Below, piece after piece: positions 6,981-12,576 of a stretch of 14,934 nt of DNA (the first letter of the stretch is position 1; the number at the start of each line of letters is the position of its first letter). The notes under the pieces are model-generated. The model was not told the origin of the DNA. It did no database searches and saw nothing but the letters and a program-made list of their open reading frames with translations. Both the position numbers and the translations under genes were made by a program. The DNA lies in contig JAATGK010000181.1 of the NCBI GenBank assembly GCA_015654715.1, positions 1 to 14,934 of the forward strand, written 5' to 3'. The stretch is from Alphaproteobacteria bacterium. Its GTDB lineage: Bacteria; Pseudomonadota; Alphaproteobacteria; Micropepsales; Micropepsaceae.

Positions 6981-7117
6981 TGTCATCCCGGGCGATCAGG
7001 CGCAGCGAAGCGGAGACTGTGAGACCTGGGACCCACTCGGAAATCTGGATTATGGCTGGGTAGGTCCCGGCTCTACGCATCCTACGCTTCCGCTTCGGAC
7101 GCTTGGCCGGGATGACA
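6981..7117. repeat. Palindromic REP/MITE-like intergenic element A
   Basis: Outer arms TGTCATCCCGG (6981–6991) and CCGGGATGACA (7107–7117) are perfect 11-bp inverted repeats. Nested inside are CGAAGCGG (7006–7013) with CCGCTTCG (7090–7097) and GGGACC (7028–7033) with GGTCCC (7063–7068). The whole 137-bp unit would fold into one long hairpin. This sequence style (GTCATCCCGG…CCGGGATGAC) is a familiar dispersed repeat in alphaproteobacterial genomes. It ends 3 bp from the ymdB stop and contains no gene. Confidence 0.75.
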
Positions 7118-7120
7118 ACG

Positions 7121-7936
7121 TTAGGGAATTTCCGGCAGCGCCTGTTGCAGCCTGCCGCCGACGCGGATCATGTCGATGCGGGTGGCGAGACCCTTGGCGT
7201 TGGTTTCCACAAACGCGCCGCACAGCGTCGCCGGGCCCATCGCAGGGCTGAAGCGGCCGCCATGCATCTTGCGGATGAAGCGTTGCACCGGCTCGTATTT
7301 ATCCATGCCGATCACCGAATCGTAATCGCAGCAGCCGCCGGCATCGGTCAGATAAGCGGTGCCGCCCGGCAGCACTTGCGCATCAGCGGTGGGCGTATGG
7401 GTATGGGTGCCGATCACGGCGCTGGCGCGGCCGTCGCAGAAATGGCCCATCGCCATTTTCTCCGAGGTCGCTTCGGCGTGAATGTCGATCACCACCGCAT
7501 CGGCGCCCTCGCCGAGCGGACAAGCGCCAAGTTCGTGTTCGGCGGCGGCGAAAGGATCGTCGAGCGCATCCATGAACACCCGGCCCATCAGGTTCAGCAC
7601 CAGCACGCGCTGGCCGCTGCGGGTCTCGTAGAGCCCGGCGCCTTTGCCCGGCACGCCAGGCGGGTAATTGCGCGGACGCAGGATGCGGTCTTCATCGTCG
7701 ATGAAATTCAAGATCTCGCGCTGATCGTCCCAATGATTGCCGGTGGTGAGGCAATCGACGCCCGCTCCGAACAGCTCGTCGGCGACGCTGCGCGTCAGCC
7801 CGAAGCCGCCCGCCGCATTTTCGCCATTGGCGATAATGAAGTCGGGAGTGAGTTGAGCCTTCAGCCGGGGCAACTCGTGGACCACCACATCCCGTCCGGG
7901 ACGTCCGATGATATCGCCAATAAAGAGAATGCGCAT
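7121..7936 (-). CDS. ymdB: TIGR00282/YmdB-family metallophosphoesterase
   Basis: A 271-aa protein of the calcineurin-like YmdB family, dimetal phosphodiesterases; the B. subtilis member hydrolyses cyclic nucleotides and affects biofilm and sporulation gene expression. Metal-site motifs are all visible: IGDIIGRPG (Asp8), NGENAAGG (Glu39, Asn40), GNH (Asn67, His68), DIHAEATSEK (His153) and GTHTHTPTAD (His178, His180). The family signature YDSVIGMDK is at 205–213. GNHWDD departs slightly from the usual GNHxWD pattern. The ribosome site before the ATG is weak. It lies beyond fthC in the same orientation, with a plus-strand HAD gene and a repeat between them. Confidence 0.93.
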   Translation of the reverse strand: MRILFIGDIIGRPGRDVVVHELPRLKAQLTPDFIIANGENAAGGFGLTRSVADELFGAGVDCLTTGNHWDDQREILNFIDDEDRILRPRNYPPGVPGKGAGLYETRSGQRVLVLNLMGRVFMDALDDPFAAAEHELGACPLGEGADAVVIDIHAEATSEKMAMGHFCDGRASAVIGTHTHTPTADAQVLPGGTAYLTDAGGCCDYDSVIGMDKYEPVQRFIRKMHGGRFSPAMGPATLCGAFVETNAKGLATRIDMIRVGGRLQQALPEIP

Positions 7937-8093
7937 GAAACCGTCATAGCATATTCATGCGCGCAGGCCAGCCACCTGGAGATGCGGTCCGGATGTGGCG
8001 CCCACGTCACAAACTGCGACCATATGGCGAAGGTTCGCTATCGCCTGGCGCTGCTGATCTGGTAGGGATGCATGCGCAAACCGGGAAAGGACC

Positions 8094-8663
8094 ATGCAGG
8101 CCATCGTTTTTGATTTTTTCGGCGTGATCTGTTCCGAAATTGCGCCCTTCGTGCTGCCGCGCTACATGTCGGCAGAAGCCGCCATCGAATATAAAGCCAG
8201 CGTGGTGGAGCGCGCCGACCTCGGCGAAATCGATCTGCCGCAAGTGCTGGAGCATCTGTCGCAGCGCACCGGTCTGGCGCCTGCCGATCTCGATGCCGCG
8301 TTCTGGGGCTGCGTCAAGATCGACGCCGAAATGGTGGCCCTGATCGAAAGTTTGCGTGGCCGCACCACCGTCGCGCTGCTGTCGAACGCGATGCGCCCGT
8401 TCCTGCGCCAGATCATGGAAAAACACGACCTCGCGCGGCTGTTCGATACCATGGTGATCAGTTGCGAAGAGCACCTCACCAAGCCCAATCCCGCCATCTA
8501 CCGGTTGATGATCGAACGGCTGGGTGTGCCGGCGTCCGAATGCTTCTTCACCGACGACAATCCAGTCAACATCGAAGCCGCACGCGCCATCGGCATGACG
8601 GCGGCGCCGTTCACCGGCGTCGATCAGTTGAAGCGCGATCTCGCCGCAATCGGTGTACTGTAA
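8094..8663 (+). CDS. HAD-superfamily hydrolase (subfamily IA-like)
   Basis: A 189-aa cytosolic HAD-fold protein. Motif I is VFDFFGVI with nucleophile Asp7, motif II is LLSNAM (Ser97), motif III is Lys130 in HLTKPNPAIY and motif IV is FFTDDNPVNIEAA (Asp154, Asp155). The residue two after the nucleophile, normally the general acid Asp in phosphatases, is Phe9. This also differs from the Gly or Tyr seen in some phosphatase-like and dehalogenase branches. A helical cap lies between residues 15 and 85. The substrate is unknown. The ribosome site AAAGGA lies just before the ATG. The gene is divergent from ymdB and is followed by repeat element B. Confidence 0.9.
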   Translation: MQAIVFDFFGVICSEIAPFVLPRYMSAEAAIEYKASVVERADLGEIDLPQVLEHLSQRTGLAPADLDAAFWGCVKIDAEMVALIESLRGRTTVALLSNAMRPFLRQIMEKHDLARLFDTMVISCEEHLTKPNPAIYRLMIERLGVPASECFFTDDNPVNIEAARAIGMTAAPFTGVDQLKRDLAAIGVL

Positions 8664-8691
8664 TACCAACGGTCAAATTCCAGATTCTATC

Positions 8692-8784
8692 CGTCATGGC
8701 CGCCTTTGAGGCGGCCATCCATTCGGCGAGCATCCGCGATGTCGAGAAAAAGTCTGGATAGCCGGGTCAAGCCCGGCCATGACG
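8692..8784. repeat. Palindromic REP/MITE-like intergenic element B
   Basis: Outer arms CGTCATGGCCG (8692–8702) and CGGCCATGACG (8774–8784) are perfect 11-bp inverted repeats. Each half also makes its own hairpin: ATGGCCGCCT/AGGCGGCCAT (8696–8718, 10-bp stem, 3-nt loop) and GCCGGG/CCCGGC (8761–8777). Sequences of the type CGTCATGGCCGGGCTTGACCCGGCCAT are common dispersed repeats in alphaproteobacteria. The unit lies between convergent genes and could also act as a bidirectional terminator. Confidence 0.75.
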
Positions 8785-8814
8785 ATTAGGGGGGCCATCA
8801 ATTTTCAGTAAGCT

Positions 8815-9372
8815 TTACGAACCAAACTGCATGAGGCCGTTTTCGGTCAGCACGCCGTCGAGGCGCTCGTCGTGGGCGCCGTGCGGCACCGCCGGCAGTT
8901 CCTGGCCGGCATAAGCGATGCCAATGGCGCAAACCCGCCCGGCAGTGCGCAACGCCGCCAGCGTGCGATCGTAATAGCCGCCGCCATAACCGAGCCGGGA
9001 GCCTTGAGCATCGAACGCGAGCAGCGGCACCAGCAGCACCGACGGGACCACCACGGCGCTATCTGGATGCGGCTCGGCGACGCCGTAAGGATGCATCACC
9101 AAGGCATCACCCTCGCACCAGCGCTGGAACCGGAGCGGCTGCGCTTTGCCAATCATCGCCGGTAAGGCGAGCGGATGGCCGCGGGCCGCCAGCGCCAGCA
9201 GCAGCAAGCGCGGATCGGCTTCGTCGCGAAACGCTGCGTAGCCCGCCACCACCGCCTCGGGCGCAATTTCCAACGCGTCCGCATACGCCGCCAGCGCCGC
9301 GGCATGGCCGGGGGTCGCCAGCGTTTTGCGATGGGCTTCGGCCTTGCGGCGCAATTCGGTTTTGTCGGTCAT
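8815..9372 (-). CDS. fthC: 5-formyltetrahydrofolate cyclo-ligase
   Basis: A 185-aa enzyme that converts 5-formyl-THF to 5,10-methenyl-THF with ATP in one-carbon metabolism. The N-terminal LRRKAEAHRKTL basic helix is typical. The ATP/Mg site LVPLLAFDAQGSRLGYGGGYYDRTL is at about 113–137, and the C-terminal motif HDERLDGVLTENG is present. The ATG at 9372 gives the family-typical N-terminus, yet the 20 nt before it on the coding strand are pyrimidine-rich (TTCCTTCCTGCTCCCCCCG) with no Shine–Dalgarno. The gene starts only 26 bp beyond the 6S RNA, so it is probably co-transcribed with the 6S precursor, as known for this locus in several bacteria. Confidence 0.94.
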   Translation of the reverse strand: MTDKTELRRKAEAHRKTLATPGHAAALAAYADALEIAPEAVVAGYAAFRDEADPRLLLLALAARGHPLALPAMIGKAQPLRFQRWCEGDALVMHPYGVAEPHPDSAVVVPSVLLVPLLAFDAQGSRLGYGGGYYDRTLAALRTAGRVCAIGIAYAGQELPAVPHGAHDERLDGVLTENGLMQFGS

Positions 9373-9375
9373 CGG

Positions 9376-9591
9376 GGGGAGCAGGAAGGAAAGTAAGTGG
9401 ACAGGACCGCCTACGCCGTTGGATTTGGAACCTCACGGGCCTGCTTGTGCAGGTGGGCGCCGTTTGTCCGAGGCCACGGCCCCGGTCAGGGACAGCTCCC
9501 GGTGAGTATCATTAAGGCCCCTGGGTGTCGCTATCCTGACGCGCGAGGCAGTACCTGTCCGAAATCACTGTAGGGGGGTCTCACGCTCCCC
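9376..9591 (-). other. Inverted repeat flanking the 6S RNA
   Basis: GGGGAGC (9376–9382) and GCTCCCC (9585–9591) are perfect 7-bp inverted repeats outside the 6S closing stem. On the minus strand the 5' copy begins about where transcription should start, and the 3' copy is the fthC leader just before its ATG. A precursor could pair end to end, hiding or exposing the fthC start. This is inference; only the repeat itself is seen. Confidence 0.35.
9399..9560 (-). ncRNA. ssrS: 6S RNA (RNA polymerase regulator)
   Basis: On the minus strand, GGACAGG-TA-CTGCC at the 5' end pairs with GGCGG-TCCTGTCC at the 3' end, giving a closing stem of about 13 bp with one bulge. The interior folds back with CGGGAGCTGTCCCTGACCGG near the apex, and a large unpaired centre contains GCCTTAATGATACTC. 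This is the single long hairpin with a central bubble that mimics an open promoter and binds sigma-70 RNA polymerase. The length of about 162 nt and the position immediately upstream of fthC, downstream of zapA, on the same strand, match the standard alphaproteobacterial location. Exact ends are estimated from the stem. No covariance search was run. Confidence 0.85.
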
Positions 9592-9596
9592 GCAAC

Positions 9597-9602
9597 GTAT
9601 TA
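9597..9602 (-). promoter_or_regulatory. Possible -10 element for 6S RNA/fthC transcript
   Basis: On the minus strand this reads TAATAC, five of six matches to TATAAT. It would place a start near 9590, at the GGGGAGC repeat, 30 nt before the 6S closing stem. No good -35 lies at the usual distance (TTCTGC is weak). Confidence 0.35.
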
Positions 9603-9703
9603 GCCATGACGCCGTGTAAGCAGAACTACGCACGCCTGGCAGATTACCGCATAAGTGGTAAGGTTACCCGATAAGGACCTTGGCTGGGGCCTGGGGGCGG
9701 GGA

Positions 9704-10891
9704 ATGACATCCAGCAACATGCTGTATGTACTGGCGATTGCGGCGGGCCTTGCGGTCGTTTGGCGCCTCGTCGCCTGGCTGCTGCGCTGCCTCGACGAAT
9801 TCTACTGTCGTGTGCGGTATTTCTGTTCTGACGTGGCAACGGGCTTTCGGCGTTGGAAAAAGGACCGCCATCGCTGGCGGCAGCGTTGGGGCAACCGGCT
9901 TGCCCCGCTCCAGCGCCACCTTCCGGTCGCGCTTTTCTACCTGCTTTGCGTGCTTTTGCTGTCGGCGCTCGCCCCGCTTCTGTTTGTCGTCTTCGACCAG
10001 GCGATGCGGGGCTGGATGAAGGCGCCGTTCAGCATCGTCACGGCCAACATGCTGGTGGCGGCGGTTGCCGGGCTCACAACGGCGCTCTTCGTTTCGAGCC
10101 TGCGCGACGACCGGATCAAGTTCGCCGAGCGCGTGCTGGACGGGCTGAAGGCCGATGCGACCACCGACACGGGCGTCGATGCCGACAAGGTTGGTTTCAT
10201 ACCGCAACCGCGGCTGCGGCATAGCGAGACCACATACGACTACCACAACGTCCGCGAAGGATCGGAGAAAGCCGACGAGTGGATGATCACCCTGCGCCAG
10301 ATCAACAGCACCAATGCGGGACGATACACGATCGAATCCCTGCGCGAGCAGATCGAGGCTTTGGAGCGCTGGCACCAGCAGATCACGGACAGGATCGCGG
10401 CCTGCGGTTCCTGCTGTCCGGCGCCGGCGATCAACGCCGTATGTTTCATCTCCGCCAAAGAACGCTTCCACGCCCTGCAGGACTACAAGGTTTTCCGCAA
10501 CCAGATCATGGATCGCGGCAATGCGGCGTATCTTGCGCTGCTCAACGAGACGTACGAAGACAAGTTCTGGGACGCCATCGACGAGAACATGCAGCATGCC
10601 AGGGCGCAAACGACGGCCGGAGCGGCGGTGCAATACGCCGATGCGATACCAGGCCTTGAGTGCTTCTGGATCGAAGAAGGCACCACCCGCGAAGATAGCT
10701 TGCATCTGTTGATCGGAAACAGGAAAGCGCGCGCCATGCTGGTGCGGAATCGGCACGTGGGTACACCGCTCGGCACCGTCAGCATCGAAAAACTGGCGGA
10801 ACAAATTCTTTTCCGGCCGCTCGCCGGTGGAGAGCTCCCGCACGGCGCGCCGCCAGAGCCAAACCACAACCGGCCACCCGGCCTCGCCTGA
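9704..10891 (+). CDS. Uncharacterised membrane protein with three predicted TM helices and large soluble domain
   Basis: A 395-aa protein that I do not recognise. TM1 is at about 6–28, a basic loop rich in R/K/W at 45–72, TM2 at about 74–97 and TM3 at about 109–131. A soluble domain of some 260 residues follows. It contains a Cys cluster (C234, C237, C238), a helical part at 250–305 and a beta/alpha tail with GLECFWIEEG and LLIGNRKARAMLV at about 318–347. That tail faintly recalls the end of PLD-like sensor domains, but no HxK catalytic motif is present, so this is weak inference. The end is Pro/Gly-rich and disordered. The ATG at 9704 follows a G-rich site directly; a TTG at 9680 is possible. 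It is on the opposite strand to the zapA–6S–fthC block it interrupts, which suggests later insertion. Confidence 0.75.
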   Translation: MTSSNMLYVLAIAAGLAVVWRLVAWLLRCLDEFYCRVRYFCSDVATGFRRWKKDRHRWRQRWGNRLAPLQRHLPVALFYLLCVLLLSALAPLLFVVFDQAMRGWMKAPFSIVTANMLVAAVAGLTTALFVSSLRDDRIKFAERVLDGLKADATTDTGVDADKVGFIPQPRLRHSETTYDYHNVREGSEKADEWMITLRQINSTNAGRYTIESLREQIEALERWHQQITDRIAACGSCCPAPAINAVCFISAKERFHALQDYKVFRNQIMDRGNAAYLALLNETYEDKFWDAIDENMQHARAQTTAGAAVQYADAIPGLECFWIEEGTTREDSLHLLIGNRKARAMLVRNRHVGTPLGTVSIEKLAEQILFRPLAGGELPHGAPPEPNHNRPPGLA

Positions 10892-10935
10892 GCCGGCTAC
10901 GCCGCCGCCGCAATATCTTCGATGCAGTAGGAACG

Positions 10936-11208
10936 TCACCGCCGTCGCTGAGCACTGTGCCAGATCGCAAGAATTTCAATCTGCTCACGAGTGATCTTGT
11001 AGACGATCACATAGGGCCAAACGGTCGTAAGTTCACGCGTGCCACGCCTTCGACCGGACCGACTACATTCGGGAAACTATTCGAGCCGGTCGCAGGCGGC
11101 CACCAGTTCAACGGCCATGCGGGAGGCCAAGGCTGGGTTATCGGCCGCAATGTAGGTGTGGATAGTGGACAGATCACGCAGAGCGCGGCGGGTATAAACA
11201 ACTTGCAT
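10936..11208 (-). pseudogene. parE: ParE/RelE-type toxin gene broken by an in-frame amber stop
   Basis: The minus-strand frame from ATG 11208 reads MQVVYTRRALRDLSTIHTYI, then IAADNPALASRMAVELV, then DRLE, a TAG at 11077–11079 (codon 44), and continues FPECSRSGRRRGTREL, WPYVIVYKI, EQIEILAIWHSAQRRR to TGA at 10936–10938. Apart from the stop, this is a complete ParE-family toxin of about 90 codons: the TRRALRDL start helix, the RLxxFPxxxRxGRxxGTREL signature, the YVIVYKI strand and the EILAIWH strand are all in one frame and order. The family poisons DNA gyrase (ParE) or cleaves mRNA on ribosomes (RelE). No frameshift is present; one base change explains the loss. A GGGGGAG ribosome site precedes the ATG. 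The gene follows a likely antitoxin gene in the same frame. Confidence 0.85.
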
Positions 11209-11280
11209 GAACGTGAGGCTCCCCCACCGGCAGCCTTGCCTCTTGTTCATCACGACTGCGGTTCTAGCTAGCGCAGCCGT

Positions 11281-11460
11281 CTATGGGAGCTCTTTGTCGC
11301 TACCCCAAGAAAGCAGCCAGCGCCGGACCTTCTCGTAGGGCACGACGCGCCCGGCCTTGGCGTCGGCCAAGCCTTCATCGACGGCGGCCAGATAGTCGGC
11401 GTCGTCGGTTTGAGCGCACTCTCGAGTAGGTCCGGGTTTGGCTATTATGGGCGAAATCAT
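11281..11460 (-). CDS. Small antitoxin-like protein (partner of the ParE remnant)
   Basis: A 59-aa ORF from ATG 11460. The core, DDADYLAAVDEGLADAKAGR then VVPYEKVRRWLLSWGSDKELP, matches the C-terminal style of small ParD/RelB-like antitoxins that precede parE (acidic helix, G-R-x-V-P-x-E-x-V-x-x-W, SWG…ELP). No ribbon-helix-helix DNA-binding segment is visible before residue 18, so it is either a naturally short variant or an N-terminally shortened copy. The stop is TAG, 72 bp before the toxin ATG and in the same frame. Working antitoxin–toxin pairs usually overlap or nearly touch, so this gap is unusual. It starts 39 bp after the zapA stop, so it may be read from the zapA transcript. Confidence 0.6.
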   Translation of the reverse strand: MISPIIAKPGPTRECAQTDDADYLAAVDEGLADAKAGRVVPYEKVRRWLLSWGSDKELP

Positions 11461-11499
11461 AGAACACCCCAAGGCCCGTTGCCAGTTGCGCCTAAGACT

Positions 11500-11859
11500 T
11501 CACGCCACCTTGAGTTTTGCCGCGATGTCTTCGATGCGCTTGACGGCGTTTTCCAGCACATCGGCGGCGAGGCTCTCGGATTCCTCCACCCGCCCGCTGG
11601 CTTCATCGTGGGCGCCGCGTTCGGCCGCCAGCTCCTCTTTGGCCGCCTCAAGCTGGGCGTTGGCGGCGTGGAGTTCATCGGCCAGCAGCAAGGCCGCCAT
11701 CAGGATCAAGCGCTGATCGCCGACCTGTCCGACCGAACCCAAAAGTTCCTGAACCTTGGAATCGACTTCTTCGGCCAGGGTTTTGAGGTGGCCTTCTTCG
11801 CCGTCGTCGCAGGCGATCGTGTAGGCCCGGCCGTTCACCATCACATTGACGAGGGGCAT
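11500..11859 (-). CDS. zapA: Cell division protein ZapA
   Basis: A 119-aa cytosolic FtsZ-ring-associated protein that cross-links FtsZ filaments. The N-terminal domain MPLVNVMVNGRAYTIACDDG and the helix HLKTLAEEVDSKVQELL are the classic ZapA pattern, followed by VGDQRLILMAALLLADEL. A long coiled coil rich in A/E/L covers about 62–115 and mediates dimer and tetramer formation. Length is normal for alphaproteobacteria. It lies 66 bp downstream of the DUF4164 gene on the same strand. In related genomes the 6S RNA gene follows zapA directly; here about 1.9 kb of extra DNA intervenes. Confidence 0.93.
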   Translation of the reverse strand: MPLVNVMVNGRAYTIACDDGEEGHLKTLAEEVDSKVQELLGSVGQVGDQRLILMAALLLADELHAANAQLEAAKEELAAERGAHDEASGRVEESESLAADVLENAVKRIEDIAAKLKVA

Positions 11860-11925
11860 AGAAACCTCCGAATCCGCCTCAGCGCCAGCGTTGTCAGCTT
11901 TGGACAGCGCCCTGTTGGGGCAAGT

Positions 11926-12189
11926 TTATCGTCCCAGCGCCTCACGAATTTCGGCGATGGCACCGTCGAGCCGGCCTTCGACTTCCTCGGTCAGACCGGT
12001 GAGCGAACGGGCGTCGTCTTCCAAGGCTGCCACCCGCGTCACGAGATTTTCGCGCTCGGCGTCGAGACGCGTGACTTTGGCTTCCGCCGCCGCGGCCGAT
12101 TCACGCGCCTTGAGCAGCGGCTGGGCGGCTTCTTCCAATATATCCAGAGCCTTGGCCAGCCGCTCCGCGGCCAATTCCAATCTGCTCAT
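11926..12189 (-). CDS. DUF4164-type coiled-coil protein
   Basis: An 87-aa, almost wholly helical protein beginning MSRLELAAERLAKALDILE, with heptad-like A/L/E/R spacing to the end (EEVEGRLDGAIAEIREALGR). It has no cysteine, signal peptide or membrane segment. Alphaproteobacteria commonly carry a DUF4164 protein of this size directly before zapA, and this matches in size, position and composition. The function is unknown; the neighbour suggests a role with the division ring, which is inference. ATG 12189 is preferred because AGGAGG lies four bases upstream; the frame extends five codons further to 12204. Confidence 0.85.
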   Translation of the reverse strand: MSRLELAAERLAKALDILEEAAQPLLKARESAAAAEAKVTRLDAERENLVTRVAALEDDARSLTGLTEEVEGRLDGAIAEIREALGR

Positions 12190-12235
12190 GGCGCCTCCTC
12201 TCAAAACTCTCCAAACTCGTGCAAGGCCTTATCCG

Positions 12236-12265
12236 ACCTTAGACACGCGCCGGAACGACGGTCAA
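12236..12265 (-). promoter_or_regulatory. Candidate promoter of the DUF4164–zapA unit
   Basis: On the minus strand, TTGACC (12265–12260) and TAAGGT (12241–12236) are separated by 18 bp, with about 47 bp from the -10 to the DUF4164 ATG. The -35 is near consensus and the -10 is weak. Confidence 0.4.
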
Positions 12266-12405
12266 CGCGGCGGTGCAATTGTTCCTGTGGGAAGAGCTTG
12301 ACGGCCCCGCGAAAGGCTCGTTTAAGCCTTGCCGACTAAGGGCAAAACCCCAAGGCTCTTTCAGGCCGCCAATGCACAAAACCTGCGGTCATATCCGACG
12401 TTCCG

Positions 12406-12428
12406 CCGCACCAGGCGTTTTGGTGCGG
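12406..12428. repeat. Strong hairpin in the tkt upstream region
   Basis: CCGCACCA (12406–12413) and TGGTGCGG (12421–12428) form an 8-bp perfect stem with a 7-nt loop, 149 bp before the tkt ATG. There is no T run on either strand, so it is more likely an operator or a leader structure than a terminator. Confidence 0.4.
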
Positions 12429-12576
12429 TCAGCCCATACTCCGTCCGGTAGTGGGGGCCGTCCGGGCGCCCGTGGGGCTGTACCCGGTTCCGGACTTGAC
12501 GGCTTTCGTAGCGGGTCTCACAAAGGCGCTACGGTAACGCTACCATAGACAAAAAAACGACCAGAGAAGGTATCCG

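Larger units (their letters stand above)
12190..12576. other. Divergent intergenic region between DUF4164 and tkt
   Basis: The 387 bp hold no gene. Visible elements are a candidate minus-strand promoter (12236–12265), an AAGGCT-N6-AGCCTT palindrome (12313–12330), a strong 8-bp hairpin (12406–12428), a repeated CCGTCCGG (near 12442 and 12459), a TTGACG (12496–12501) that could be a tkt -35 without a good -10, and a repeated CGCTAC around GGTAAC at 12528–12543. The tkt ribosome site GAGAAGG is at about 12563–12569. Confidence 0.6.

Noticed and set aside
7103..8065. A 320-codon plus-strand open frame over ymdB
   Set aside because: It is fully antisense to a clear ymdB with all metal-site motifs; its composition is that of a shadow frame.
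9644..10939. A 431-codon minus-strand frame opposite the unknown membrane protein
   Set aside because: I considered whether this strand was the real gene. The plus frame has clear TM helices and an ordinary amino-acid mix, whereas the minus frame is Arg/Gln/His-rich without structure signals.
10957..11271. A 104-codon plus-strand frame over the toxin remnant
   Set aside because: It is the antisense shadow of the parE frame, which carries the family signature.
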